The notes under the pieces were generated by a model. It searched no databases, had not been told where the DNA came from, and saw only the letters and a program-made list of their open reading frames with translations. 64,000 nucleotides of DNA from Aequorivita lipolytica (GTDB taxonomy: Bacteria > Bacteroidota > Bacteroidia > Flavobacteriales > Flavobacteriaceae), in assembly GCF_007997135.1 (NCBI RefSeq), contig NZ_VORU01000006.1, positions 99,849 to 163,848 of the forward strand, given 5' to 3'. The translations under genes were made by a program, and so were the position numbers. Shown piece by piece: positions 26,985 to 35,635 of the stretch (positions within the stretch are counted from its first letter, which is position 1; every line of letters starts with the position of its first letter).

Positions 26985-26992
26985 CAAAAGTA
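26985..26992 (-). promoter_or_regulatory. -7 promoter element of rnpB
   Basis: TACTTTTG on the minus strand, an exact TAnnTTTG match, ends 3-5 bases before the predicted 5' end of the RNA, exactly where a -7 element should be. Confidence 0.6.
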
Positions 26993-27056
26993 CTCCAATG
27001 TTAATAAATATGGGAAAATACGAACAGCTATTTTTTTAAAACCCGTTACACATCTT

Positions 27057-27064
27057 TATATTTG
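27057..27064 (+). promoter_or_regulatory. -7 promoter element of dnaX
   Basis: TATATTTG, exact consensus, 65 bases upstream of the dnaX ATG. A T7 run is at the -33 position instead of TTG. Confidence 0.5.
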
Positions 27065-27090
27065 CTTTCACGTCAAAATTCATAACTCGG

Positions 27091-27125
27091 TCACTGACTA
27101 CTGATCACTGAATACTGACTACTGA
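27091..27125. repeat. Tandem ACTGA-word repeat in the dnaX leader
   Basis: Five near-tandem units of TCACTGA/TACTGA (TCACTGACTACTGATCACTG AATACTGACTACTGA) immediately before the dnaX start codon and downstream of its promoter, so they would be transcribed. Includes the dyad TGATCA. Confidence 0.65.
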
Positions 27126-27129
27126 AAAT

Positions 27130-29004
27130 ATGGAACACTTCATTGTATCTGCCCGAAAGTACCGCCCCGCCGTTTTTAAAGACGTTGTTGGGCAACAGGC
27201 CATAACCAACACTTTGGAAAACGCCATAGAAAACAATCACCTTGCCCAAGCATTGCTTTTTACGGGCCCCCGAGGCGTTGGGAAAACTACTTGTGCACGA
27301 ATTCTCGCAAAGAAAATTAACCAGGATGGCACCGAAAAGGAAGACGAGGATTTCGCTTTTAATATTTTTGAACTCGATGCGGCTTCAAATAATTCGGTAG
27401 ACGATATTCGAAATCTTATCGATCAAGTTCGGATTCCGCCACAAGTTGGAAAATACAAGGTTTATATTATTGATGAAGTACATATGCTGTCCTCAGCGGC
27501 TTTCAATGCTTTTCTAAAAACCTTGGAAGAACCACCAAAACACGCCATTTTCATTTTGGCAACTACCGAAAAACACAAAATAATACCGACCATCCTTTCC
27601 CGTTGCCAGATTTTTGATTTCAGGAGAATTGGCGTTCGTGATATAAAAAATCATTTGGCGGACGTTGCGAAAGCCGAAAACATTGATGCCGAAGACGACG
27701 CCCTACACATAATCGCCCAAAAAGCAGATGGTGCGCTACGCGATGCCCTTTCAATTTTTGACCGAGTAGTAAGTTTCTCCGGAAAAAACCTTACTCGCGA
27801 AGCCGTCACCGAAAACCTGAACGTGCTGGACTATACGTGGTATTTTCAGATTACCGATTTGCTTTTGGAAAACAACATTCCGCAAGTTTTAGTTACTTAT
27901 AACGATATTCTTTCAAAAGGTTTTGACGGTCACCATTTTATTATGGGCCTCGCTTCGCACTTCCGCGACTTGTTGGTTTGCAAAAACCAGGTAACAATCG
28001 AGCTTTTGGAAGTTGGCGAACAAGTAAAAACAATGTATTTTGAACAATCGCAAAAAACGGACACACAGTTTTTAATTGACGGTATTGACATTGCAAACAC
28101 TTGCGATTTAAAGTATAAAAACAGCCAGAACCAACGGCTACTTGTTGAACTTTGCCTACTGCAGCTTGCTTCCCTGACTTTTCAGGGCGAAAAAAAAAAG
28201 CTTGATCCCCGCGTAGACGGGGACCTCATGAACAATAGTACCAATCGTTTCGTAATACCTCCCTCCCATTTTAAGAGTGAAAAATTTACTTCGGAAAAGA
28301 TAACTTCTGCAGGAAATGTTGTACCCCAATCTCCAAAAAAGATTGAAACAGAAATCGAAATGGAAATCGAAGAAAGCAAAGCAAGTGAACCTTCCGAAGA
28401 GCTTGGCACTGAAAACACTCAACCGAAAACACCTGTCCACCGAAGCTTTTCTAGCGTAGGTGGAGAAAACCAAGAACAGACAACTGACAACCGAGAGTCT
28501 CAAAAAGTAATTGAGCGTCCACAAATTTTAGCAGAGCGCAATGCTAAAAAAGTCTCGGCGCTTTCGCTAAAAAGCATTCAAAAAAAGCAGGAAATAAAGC
28601 AGGAAATGGTTGCGAACCAACCCGATGCAGAAAACCTTCCTGTTAATAATTTTTCTGAAGAAGAAATGCAAGCAGCATGGACGGAATATACCGCAAATGT
28701 AGAAAGTGAAGGAAAATTTAATTTGCTTTCACATTTAACGATGGGCGTTCCAAAACTGGACGGATCCATCATTCATCTCGAATTCCCTAATCATACAATA
28801 AAGACCGAAGTAGAACGCGCTAAATATGAACTGCTCAGCTTTCTGCGTGAAAAACTTCAGAATTATGAAATTGACCTGGACATAATAGTTAATGAAACTA
28901 TCACAAAAAGATACGCATATACAACGAGGGAAAAATTTGAAAAAATGAAAGAAATGAACCCGTTGATCGAAAAACTTAGACAGGAATTTGATTTGGATAT
29001 CTAA
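27130..29004 (+). CDS. dnaX: DNA polymerase III subunit gamma/tau
   Basis: A 624-residue clamp-loader ATPase. Walker A GPRGVGKTT (about 47-55), VYIIDEVHMLS (Walker B), FNAFLKTLEEPP, and the sensor-1 region ILATTEKHKIIPTILSRCQ are all present. The four-cysteine zinc module that normally follows TTCARILAKK is missing; a short acidic linker replaces it, as is usual in Flavobacteriia. Residues about 370-500 are a low-complexity Glu/Ser/Thr linker, followed by a C-terminal tau-like domain. It loads the beta clamp at the replication fork. No recR or ybaB is adjacent. Confidence 0.95.
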   Translation: MEHFIVSARKYRPAVFKDVVGQQAITNTLENAIENNHLAQALLFTGPRGVGKTTCARILAKKINQDGTEKEDEDFAFNIFELDAASNNSVDDIRNLIDQVRIPPQVGKYKVYIIDEVHMLSSAAFNAFLKTLEEPPKHAIFILATTEKHKIIPTILSRCQIFDFRRIGVRDIKNHLADVAKAENIDAEDDALHIIAQKADGALRDALSIFDRVVSFSGKNLTREAVTENLNVLDYTWYFQITDLLLENNIPQVLVTYNDILSKGFDGHHFIMGLASHFRDLLVCKNQVTIELLEVGEQVKTMYFEQSQKTDTQFLIDGIDIANTCDLKYKNSQNQRLLVELCLLQLASLTFQGEKKKLDPRVDGDLMNNSTNRFVIPPSHFKSEKFTSEKITSAGNVVPQSPKKIETEIEMEIEESKASEPSEELGTENTQPKTPVHRSFSSVGGENQEQTTDNRESQKVIERPQILAERNAKKVSALSLKSIQKKQEIKQEMVANQPDAENLPVNNFSEEEMQAAWTEYTANVESEGKFNLLSHLTMGVPKLDGSIIHLEFPNHTIKTEVERAKYELLSFLREKLQNYEIDLDIIVNETITKRYAYTTREKFEKMKEMNPLIEKLRQEFDLDI

Positions 29005-29010
29005 AAAAAA

Positions 29011-29082
29011 TCGTTTCGGCTCCGCTCAACGACCAGTTTTTCTATAAAGCAATTTGAAACTTGAAACCTTGAACCTGAAACT
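29011..29082. repeat. Two intergenic repeat words in one gap
   Basis: 29011-29034 reads TCGTTTCGGCTCCGCTCAAC, a word that I recall from many Flavobacteria gaps. 29053-29082 is a run of TTGAAAC/TTGAACC words (TTTGAAACTTGAAACCTTGA), similar to the complement of the repeat at 34787-34830. Both are non-coding. Confidence 0.55.
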
Positions 29083-29088
29083 AAAATT

Positions 29089-29670
29089 ATGCTTGGCTTA
29101 AAACTTCCCACAGATCCACGATGGGTAAACATTGTTGAAAAAAATATAGAAGACATTCTTACAGATCACGCTTGGTGTGAACAGAAAGCATCTTCAACAG
29201 CCATTTCTTTAATAGTTGGCTTTCCCGAATACACAGAGCTAATTCAGGAAATGATTGCTTTGGTGAAAGAAGAAATTAGTCATTTTAAGATGGTGCACGA
29301 TAAAATCGTGGAGCGCGGCTGGGTTTTAGGACGCGACCGTAAAGATGAATATGTAATGCAAATTATTTCATTCTTCCCAAAAGGCGGAAGCAGAACCACA
29401 CAGCTTGTACACAGATTGCTTTATGCTGCATTAATTGAAGCCCGCAGTTGTGAGCGTTTCCGTTTACTCAGCGAAGAATTGGAAGACAAAGAACTTGCAG
29501 AATTCTATAGAAAACTGATGGTCAGCGAAGCAAATCACTACACTATGTTTCTCGGTTTTGCGCGTCAATACGGCGACAGAAAAGAAGTAGACCAAAAATG
29601 GAACGACCTTCTTTCTTTTGAAGCTGAGGTAATGAAAGACCTTAGTAAGCATCAATCTATTCACGGATAA
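29089..29670 (+). CDS. miaE: tRNA-(ms2io6A)-hydroxylase
   Basis: A 193-residue diiron hydroxylase that hydroxylates the ms2i6A37 modification of tRNAs reading U-starting codons. The ferritin-like four-helix bundle shows the metal ligands in KEEISHF, LIEARSCERF and SEANHYTMF (E-x-x-H twice). Length equals that of other bacterial MiaE proteins of the short form (about 190-200). The ATG lies just after a repeat-filled gap; the ClC gene follows 21 bases downstream and may be cotranscribed. Confidence 0.92.
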   Translation: MLGLKLPTDPRWVNIVEKNIEDILTDHAWCEQKASSTAISLIVGFPEYTELIQEMIALVKEEISHFKMVHDKIVERGWVLGRDRKDEYVMQIISFFPKGGSRTTQLVHRLLYAALIEARSCERFRLLSEELEDKELAEFYRKLMVSEANHYTMFLGFARQYGDRKEVDQKWNDLLSFEAEVMKDLSKHQSIHG

Positions 29671-29691
29671 AACTTTCTTAAAATTTCTGTC

Positions 29692-30996
29692 ATGAAGCTA
29701 AAAAGAAGAAGAAAGTTAGTTAATTATTTAAGTCTCTTAGATCAGCCAATTAGATTCAATCCTTTCGTTTTTAGTAGAATGTTTATCCTTTGGGCGGTTT
29801 TGGGCTTGCTGGGAGGCATCATTTCAGGTGGTTATTGGATAGTATTGGAACATTTTACTGAATTTCTCTCAACATTTGAAGGTTGGTACGTAATACCTAC
29901 AATGGCCGTCTGCGGTTTATTGGCAGGAATAGTAATTCATCTTATTGGCGATCCTGGAGAAATTCACTTAATAGTGAACAATATCCGTTTCAACCACGGA
30001 AAGCTAGACCCCAAGAATAACCCTTCCATGATTCTATCTTCCCTGTTATGCGTAGCATCTGGTGGAAGTTTGGGGCCTGAGGCGCCGTTGGTTCAAGTAA
30101 CGGGTTCCACGGGAACGTGGTTGGGTAAGTTATTTAGGTTGAAAGGTGAAGAACTGCGGTCTTTAAGCATTGCCGGAATGGCTTCGGGCTTTACAGCATT
30201 ATTTGGCGCTCCATTGGGCGGAAGTCTTTTCGCTTTGGAAATATTACACCACAAACACGCTGTAGAATACTACAAAGCTATTATTCCGGCTTTGGTAGCC
30301 AGTTGTTTCAGTTATATAATTTTTGCTTTAATCGTTCATCTTGGTCTAGGGCCCATCTGGAATTTACCCGCTTATGAAATGGCAAGCGTTTTCGATTTTG
30401 CATGGGCTTTCTTCTTTGCTGTCATAGCCACGGTACTTGGTTGGGGATTTATCTTTTGCACCAAATTTTTTAAAGCGGCTTTCGAAAAAATAAAAACGCC
30501 TATTTATATAAAAACGCTTATAGGCGGTATTATTCTTGGAACCATTGCTTATTACCTTCCGCTTACGCGTTACTTTGGCCACCACCAAATAAACAATTTA
30601 ATAACTGGCGATCTTACTGTAAATTTTCTGCTTGCCGTACTTGTTTTCAAAATTATTGCCATCGCCATAACAGTAACCTCTGGTTGGCGTGGCGGATTTA
30701 TCATTCCATTATTTTTCAGCGGTACTGCTTTAGGACTTTTATTACATACTATCTTCCCTTCTGTTAGCCTCTCACTTACTATTGTAAGCTGCATGGCCGC
30801 CATTAATGCTTGCGTTACGCGCACGCCGATGAGTACTACCATTCTTTTGGCAACGCTCACGGGTTTTACTTATTTTATTCCAATCCTTTTTGCTAGTTTA
30901 ACAGGCTATTTCCTCGCACCTCGGATTCCATTTATTGAAGCCCAAATGGAGGATAGGGAACGGAAAAAAACAAAGAGAAAACAATCTAAAGCTTAA
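29692..30996 (+). CDS. ClC-family chloride channel or chloride/proton antiporter
   Basis: A 434-residue inner-membrane protein with ten or more hydrophobic segments. ClC filters are visible as GGSLGPEAPLV (G-x-x-G-P-E, with the gating Glu present) and GWRGGFIIPLFFSG (G-x-F-x-P type). The position of the proton Glu cannot be judged by eye, so channel versus antiporter is open. The C-terminus is short and basic without CBS domains. Confidence 0.9.
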   Translation: MKLKRRRKLVNYLSLLDQPIRFNPFVFSRMFILWAVLGLLGGIISGGYWIVLEHFTEFLSTFEGWYVIPTMAVCGLLAGIVIHLIGDPGEIHLIVNNIRFNHGKLDPKNNPSMILSSLLCVASGGSLGPEAPLVQVTGSTGTWLGKLFRLKGEELRSLSIAGMASGFTALFGAPLGGSLFALEILHHKHAVEYYKAIIPALVASCFSYIIFALIVHLGLGPIWNLPAYEMASVFDFAWAFFFAVIATVLGWGFIFCTKFFKAAFEKIKTPIYIKTLIGGIILGTIAYYLPLTRYFGHHQINNLITGDLTVNFLLAVLVFKIIAIAITVTSGWRGGFIIPLFFSGTALGLLLHTIFPSVSLSLTIVSCMAAINACVTRTPMSTTILLATLTGFTYFIPILFASLTGYFLAPRIPFIEAQMEDRERKKTKRKQSKA

Positions 30997-31007
30997 GACC
31001 GATCGTA

Positions 31008-31268
31008 ATGAACGAAAAAATGAAACAAACAGCAATAGATTTTTATAAAATGGCATACGGAGGTATCCTCTGAAAAGCAATCGAACTATATTTAGAATCA
31101 GAATACATTCAGCACAATCCAGCTGTTAAAAATGGGATGGAAGGTTTTATTGAATATTTTGAAAAGATGCAGAAAGAATGTCCAGACAAAACAATAAAAA
31201 GAGCTAATCACTTTTCAAAAATAATTAGTGTTTTCGCAGCAAAAAAGTTCTTAGGAATTATTCATTAG
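31008..31268 (+). pseudogene. Degraded SnoaL/NTF2-like gene
   Basis: One frame from the ATG at 31008 reads NEKMKQTAIDFYKMAYGG, then a stop (TGA at 31071), and continues without frameshift as KAIELYLESEYIQHNPAVKN, GMEGFIEYFEKMQKECPDK to a TAG at 31266. The pattern A-I-x-F-Y-x-M-A, Y-I-Q-H-N-P, G-F-I-E-Y-F is that of SnoaL-like/nuclear transport factor 2-like proteins of about 130 residues. The in-frame stop and the loss of the last third (after residue 70 the family sequence fades) mark it as a remnant. Confidence 0.75.
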
Positions 31269-31284
31269 TAATTATTCATTACTA
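31257..31284. repeat. Two tandem 14-base A/T words
   Basis: ATTATTCATTAGTA is followed directly by ATTATTCATTACTA, differing in one base. The pair also forms a small dyad (TAGTAAT/ATTACTA). It overlaps the end of the pseudogene and precedes the ppx stop. Confidence 0.6.
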
Positions 31285-31285
31285 A

Positions 31286-32197
31286 TTAATTAACCTCCAT
31301 CTCCTCCGCAATCTTTTCATTGTAAAGACTCCGCACGATTCCATCACTAAGCCCAATTTTGGGCACATATACATTCTTAGACTTACTCCATTTCATAGCA
31401 GAAAGATAGATGCGCGTGGCAGGAATAACCACATCGGCACGGTCTGGGTTCATATCCAGTTCTGTGATTCGCTCCTCAAAGGTGAGCGATTTAATAAGTT
31501 CGTAGTAAGAAGAAAGGTAAAAGTAGCTGAGAGGCTTTCCTATTTTTTTACCGCTCTTTTTGAAAATGGTATTAATATTTCCACCGCTACCAATGACTGA
31601 GACTCTTTTAAAACCTTTGGTTTCCTTTTTAATCCAAGTTTCCATATCGTCCCAAATACAATCGTGAACCAGACCTTCCAGTAGCCTAACAGTTCCCAAT
31701 TTAAAACTTTTGGAGATTACATTAGTGCCATTGGCAAAAAGGGTAAGTTCTGTGCTTCCACCGCCCACATCTACATAGAGAAATACTTTATCGTTCTCTA
31801 TTAGGCTTTTTAAATCTGTAGAAGCAATAATAGCTGCCTCATCGTTACCATCAATAATATTTATGTGCAGGCCGCTTTTATTTTCAATCATTTCAGCTAC
31901 CTCCCGCCCATTTGCAGCTTCTCTCATAGCCGAAGTAGCACACGCTCTAAAACGTTTTATATTGTGGGTTTTCATTAATAGTTTGAAGGCTTGCATGGCA
32001 TCAATCATTCTATTGGCACTATTCTCAGAAATTTTTCCCTTTAGAAAAACTTCCGCTCCCAAACGTATCGGCACGCGTACCAAAGAAGTTTTTTTGAATA
32101 TAGTATCCTTTCCCTCCTGCTCAATAACAGAAACCACCAATAACCTGATGGCATTACTACCTATATCCACGGCACCGTATTTTTCAATATTTAACAA
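31286..32197 (-). CDS. ppx: Exopolyphosphatase / pppGpp phosphohydrolase (Ppx/GppA)
   Basis: A 303-residue ASKHA-fold phosphatase of the short, two-domain form. GAVDIGSNAIRLLV (phosphate-1 loop), ATSAMREAANG, and VDVGGGSTELTLF (phosphate-2) are present; the C-terminal HD-like domains of the long E. coli proteins are absent. It removes terminal phosphate from polyphosphate or pppGpp. It starts one base after the ppk1 stop, so synthesis and breakdown enzymes are cotranscribed. Confidence 0.92.
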   Translation of the reverse strand: MLNIEKYGAVDIGSNAIRLLVVSVIEQEGKDTIFKKTSLVRVPIRLGAEVFLKGKISENSANRMIDAMQAFKLLMKTHNIKRFRACATSAMREAANGREVAEMIENKSGLHINIIDGNDEAAIIASTDLKSLIENDKVFLYVDVGGGSTELTLFANGTNVISKSFKLGTVRLLEGLVHDCIWDDMETWIKKETKGFKRVSVIGSGGNINTIFKKSGKKIGKPLSYFYLSSYYELIKSLTFEERITELDMNPDRADVVIPATRIYLSAMKWSKSKNVYVPKIGLSDGIVRSLYNEKIAEEMEVN

Positions 32198-32198
32198 A

Positions 32199-34295
32199 TC
32201 AGTATACTTCTAGTTTTTTTAAATAATAATCATACATTTTAAATTGGGAACGAACCAGCGGTTTGTTGTTCTTAAGATACGCATTATCATTTTTAATACT
32301 TATTACGCGTGCTTTAACATTGTCGCTCCAACCTATTTCGAAATTTTCGAGTATTTCTTTTTTTATATCGTCATCATAGATTGGGCAGGAAATTTCTACC
32401 CTATTGTCAAGATTTCTACCCATAAAATCTGCCGAAGAAATATACATTTTGATATTGCCAGCATTTTCAAATATAAACAACCGTGGATGTTCCAAATATT
32501 TTCCCACAATACTTATTGCCTCAATATTCTCGCTCATCCCTTTTACACCGGGAATTAAACAGCAAATGCCACGTATAATCATCTTTATTTTTACTCCGGC
32601 CCGACTTGCTTCGTAAAGTTTATCTATCATCTTAAAATCTGAAAGACTGTTGAGCTTAAGCTTAATACCGCTGGGAAGTCCAGCTTTTTTGTTTTTTATT
32701 TCGGCATCAATCAATGAATAGATTGCCTTTCGTGTGTAATGCGGAGAAACTATGAGATGTTGGTATTTACGCACTTGATAATTCACTTCAAAAAACTCGA
32801 ACACTTTATTTATCTCTTTACAGATTTTCTGGTTTGCCGTAAAAAGTGTGTAATCTGTATAAAGTCTCGCCGTAGATTCGTTGAAATTACCTGTGCTCAA
32901 AATTCCGTAGCGCACTTTTTTATTGTTTTCAATCCTTTCAACCAAGCAGGCTTTACTGTGAACCTTCAATCCTTTTACGCCAAAAATTAAACGGATGTCT
33001 TCACTTTGTAACAATTCGGCATATTCAATGTTTGCTTCTTCGTCAAAACGGGCCTGAAGTTCGATCTGCACAGTAACGTCTTTTCCATTTTTCTTTGCAT
33101 TTATCAGTGAACTGGCAATGTGTGAAACTTCCGCAAGACGATAAATAGTAATCTTGATGGATTTCACTTTAGGGTCCAGCGCCGCCTCACGCAGAAACTT
33201 AATTACGTACATGAACGTTTGATAGGGTGCGTGCAGCAAATAATCTTTCTCAGCAATTTTATCAAACAGACTGCCCTGAAGGCTCAAACCAGGAATAGGC
33301 AATGGTTCTTGATGCTCATACTGAAGATCGGGCCGTCCCAGACGCGGAAAATTCATATAATCACGTCTGTTGTGGTAACGACCACCGGGAATGATACTAT
33401 CTGTTTTATCAATACCCATTTTTTCCAGCAAAAATTGCAAAGTTCTTTTGTCAATACTTTTGTCGTACACAAACCGAACTGGATCACCCACACTTCTATT
33501 TTTTACACTTTTTGAAATTTTATCTATAAAACTTCGGCTTAAATCACTGTCTATATCCAGTTCGGCATCGCGGGTAATCTTTATCATATGTGCCGAAATG
33601 GTTTCATATTTAAAAATGCTGAAAATGTTGTGAAGACAATGGCGAATAAGGTCGTCCAGAATAATTACGTACTGCTTCTCCCCTTTTGGCGGAAGCACTA
33701 CAAACCTATCAATAGTACGCGGAATTTCTATAAGTGCATAGTTGTGCTTTGCCTCAAAAGTATCATCATCCTTACTCATAACCATCGTTACGGCAAGGTA
33801 GGCAGCACTATCCCGTAAGCTTGGAAATTCTTCCAACTCCCCAATCATAATGGTCATCATGGCCGGACTTACGTTTCTAATGAAATATTCCGAAATAAAT
33901 TTACTCTGTTCCGGAGTTATCTCTGTTTCATCAATTATAAAAATATTTTCCTTACGAAGTTCCTTTTGAATATCACTCAGAATATTCAAACTGTGGGCTT
34001 GTTGCGCAATTACGGTTTGAGTAATTTCTTCCAAAAGATCTTTTGCTGAAATACCGCCCAGAAAGTTGCGCCCCATCTTTCCGGCTTCCACGATACGCTT
34101 GATAGTGGCATAGCGCACCTTGAAGAATTCATCCAGATTATTCGAAAAAATTCCTAAAAATCGAAGCCTTTCAATCAAAGGAAGTTTTTTGTCGTTTGCC
34201 TCCTGCAAGACACGCGCATTAAACTGCAGCCAGCTTAGCTCTCTGTTATTGTATTGATTGCGAACCTGTGTATTTGTATCAACTTTTTCGGTCAT
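32199..34295 (-). CDS. ppk1: Polyphosphate kinase 1
   Basis: A 698-residue enzyme making polyphosphate from ATP. The N-terminal NRELSWLQFNARVLQEA is the PPK1 signature; the two phospholipase-D-like catalytic regions carry the histidines in LKVHSKACLVER (phosphorylated His) and KYLEHPRLFIFENAG. FGVKGLKVHSK, STGNFNESTARLYTD and SADFMGRNLDNRVE are also standard. Middle of a sixA-ppk1-ppx operon with one-base overlap or spacing at both ends. Confidence 0.97.
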   Translation of the reverse strand: MTEKVDTNTQVRNQYNNRELSWLQFNARVLQEANDKKLPLIERLRFLGIFSNNLDEFFKVRYATIKRIVEAGKMGRNFLGGISAKDLLEEITQTVIAQQAHSLNILSDIQKELRKENIFIIDETEITPEQSKFISEYFIRNVSPAMMTIMIGELEEFPSLRDSAAYLAVTMVMSKDDDTFEAKHNYALIEIPRTIDRFVVLPPKGEKQYVIILDDLIRHCLHNIFSIFKYETISAHMIKITRDAELDIDSDLSRSFIDKISKSVKNRSVGDPVRFVYDKSIDKRTLQFLLEKMGIDKTDSIIPGGRYHNRRDYMNFPRLGRPDLQYEHQEPLPIPGLSLQGSLFDKIAEKDYLLHAPYQTFMYVIKFLREAALDPKVKSIKITIYRLAEVSHIASSLINAKKNGKDVTVQIELQARFDEEANIEYAELLQSEDIRLIFGVKGLKVHSKACLVERIENNKKVRYGILSTGNFNESTARLYTDYTLFTANQKICKEINKVFEFFEVNYQVRKYQHLIVSPHYTRKAIYSLIDAEIKNKKAGLPSGIKLKLNSLSDFKMIDKLYEASRAGVKIKMIIRGICCLIPGVKGMSENIEAISIVGKYLEHPRLFIFENAGNIKMYISSADFMGRNLDNRVEISCPIYDDDIKKEILENFEIGWSDNVKARVISIKNDNAYLKNNKPLVRSQFKMYDYYLKKLEVY

Positions 34296-34780
34296 TATTT
34301 AAGATCCCTTGGGAAAATTGTTTTGACGGTTTCACCCGTAGTTATTTCACTCCACTTGTTTTCTTCAAACTGCAACATCACAAAACCACAAGTAGGAACA
34401 TTGTCAATATAGTGGTTTCCCAGCATATTTGCAACGGAAGTAAAGGCGTGGTTATGACCCACAATCATTACTTTGTCCAGCTCATCAGGCAAAGATTTTA
34501 TGATTCGCATTACATTCTGGCCACTAAAATCGTAGAGATCGTGATTAGTTTCAAAATCTGCATCGTCGATATCTAGCGCGTCTTTAAAGAAATGCGCGGT
34601 GGATAGTGCGCGCGTAGCATCACTGCTTATTATTTTTTGAGGAGGCTCAATTGTTTTTGAAACCTTATTTGAAACCAATTTTCCATCACGCTCTCCCCTT
34701 CCTTTTAAAGGTCGTTTATGGTCGTCAACATCATGTTTCCAAGATGATTTTGCATGTCTAACTAAGTAAAGTGTTTTCAT
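34295..34780 (-). CDS. SixA-type phosphohistidine phosphatase
   Basis: A 161-residue histidine phosphatase: YLVRHAKSSWK (RHA/RHG catalytic motif at the N-terminus), SDATRALSTA, and VMIVGHNHAF with the second catalytic His. E. coli SixA removes phosphate from histidine phosphotransfer domains. Its stop overlaps the ppk1 ATG (TAATG), so it is coupled to polyphosphate synthesis; as Ppk1 works through a phosphohistidine, this linkage is suggestive but not proof of a shared substrate. Confidence 0.88.
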   Translation of the reverse strand: MKTLYLVRHAKSSWKHDVDDHKRPLKGRGERDGKLVSNKVSKTIEPPQKIISSDATRALSTAHFFKDALDIDDADFETNHDLYDFSGQNVMRIIKSLPDELDKVMIVGHNHAFTSVANMLGNHYIDNVPTCGFVMLQFEENKWSEITTGETVKTIFPRDLK

Positions 34781-34786
34781 AAAATT

Positions 34787-34830
34787 GTTTCAGGTTTCAG
34801 GTTCCAAGTTTCAGGTTTTGGAGTTTAAAG
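34787..34830. repeat. Intergenic word repeat (TTTCAGG / TTCCAAG)
   Basis: Units GTTTCAG, GTTTCAG, GTTCCAA, GTTTCAG, GTTTTGG, AGTTTAAAG in near-tandem order, between pdxH (stop 34851, minus) and sixA. The complement resembles the repeat at 29053-29082. Confidence 0.6.
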
Positions 34831-34850
34831 TTTTGAACATTGAATATTCT

Positions 34851-35495
34851 TTAAGGAGCCAAACGTTCAATAACCCAATCATCATATTTAAAAGTATAAC
34901 GAATCCTGTCATGAAGCCTATTGGGTCTTCCCTGCCAAAATTCAATTGAAATAGGTTTCACCAAAAAACCACCCCAATCGTTTGGCTTTGGCACTTCATC
35001 GTTTTCGTACTTTTTTTCGAGCTCGGCCAGATTCTTTTCTAAAACCTCACGCGACTCCACAACACTGCTTTGGTGCGAAACCGCAGCTCCCAGTTGGCTC
35101 CCTTTTGGTCTAGAATGAAAATAATTGGTTGAATCTGCCACTGATGTTTTTTCAGCAGTTCCTTTAATAATAATTTGACGCTCCATATTTGGCCAAAAGA
35201 ACGAAAGTGAAACTTTTTTGCAATTGGCTATGGATTCGCCTTTTTCGCTATTATAATTGGTATAAAAATAGAAGCCGTATTCATCGTATTTTTTCAGCAG
35301 CACAACTCTACCTTTCGGAAAACCGTCGGTGCCAATTGTGGAAATGGTCATTGCATTTACTTCATCCACGCCTCCGTTATCCTTCACTTCATAAAACCAA
35401 GTTCGGAATTGCTGCATCGGGTTTTCATCAACCGATGTTTCAGAAAGTTCGCCCTTATCGTAGGATTTTCGGTAGTCGTGAAGCTTTTCAGCCAT
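34851..35495 (-). CDS. pdxH: Pyridoxamine 5'-phosphate oxidase
   Basis: A 214-residue FMN-dependent oxidase making pyridoxal 5'-phosphate from PNP or PMP. MAEKLHDYRKSYDKGEL, GRVVLLKKYDEYGFYFYTNY, SHQSSVVESRE (the S-x-Q-S motif), PNDWGGFLVKPISIEFWQG and RLHDRIRYT (substrate-binding R-L-H-D-R) are diagnostic. Full length versus E. coli PdxH (218). It follows the rnz gene by about 140 bases. Confidence 0.96.
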   Translation of the reverse strand: MAEKLHDYRKSYDKGELSETSVDENPMQQFRTWFYEVKDNGGVDEVNAMTISTIGTDGFPKGRVVLLKKYDEYGFYFYTNYNSEKGESIANCKKVSLSFFWPNMERQIIIKGTAEKTSVADSTNYFHSRPKGSQLGAAVSHQSSVVESREVLEKNLAELEKKYENDEVPKPNDWGGFLVKPISIEFWQGRPNRLHDRIRYTFKYDDWVIERLAP

Positions 35496-35635
35496 AGTTC
35501 AAGTTTTAACGCAAGTTAAGGGTTTTGGATAAGCTATAAAACAGTGGCTTATTAAATATCTATTAAATTTTGGTTGCTGTGAATACTGTGGATATTGAAT
35601 TTTCAATTTCGTCACTATAGCTTTCGAAATCGATT

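Noticed and set aside
27091..27125. CRISPR-like array in front of dnaX
   Set aside because: Units are only 7-8 bases with no unique spacers, so this is a short tandem repeat.
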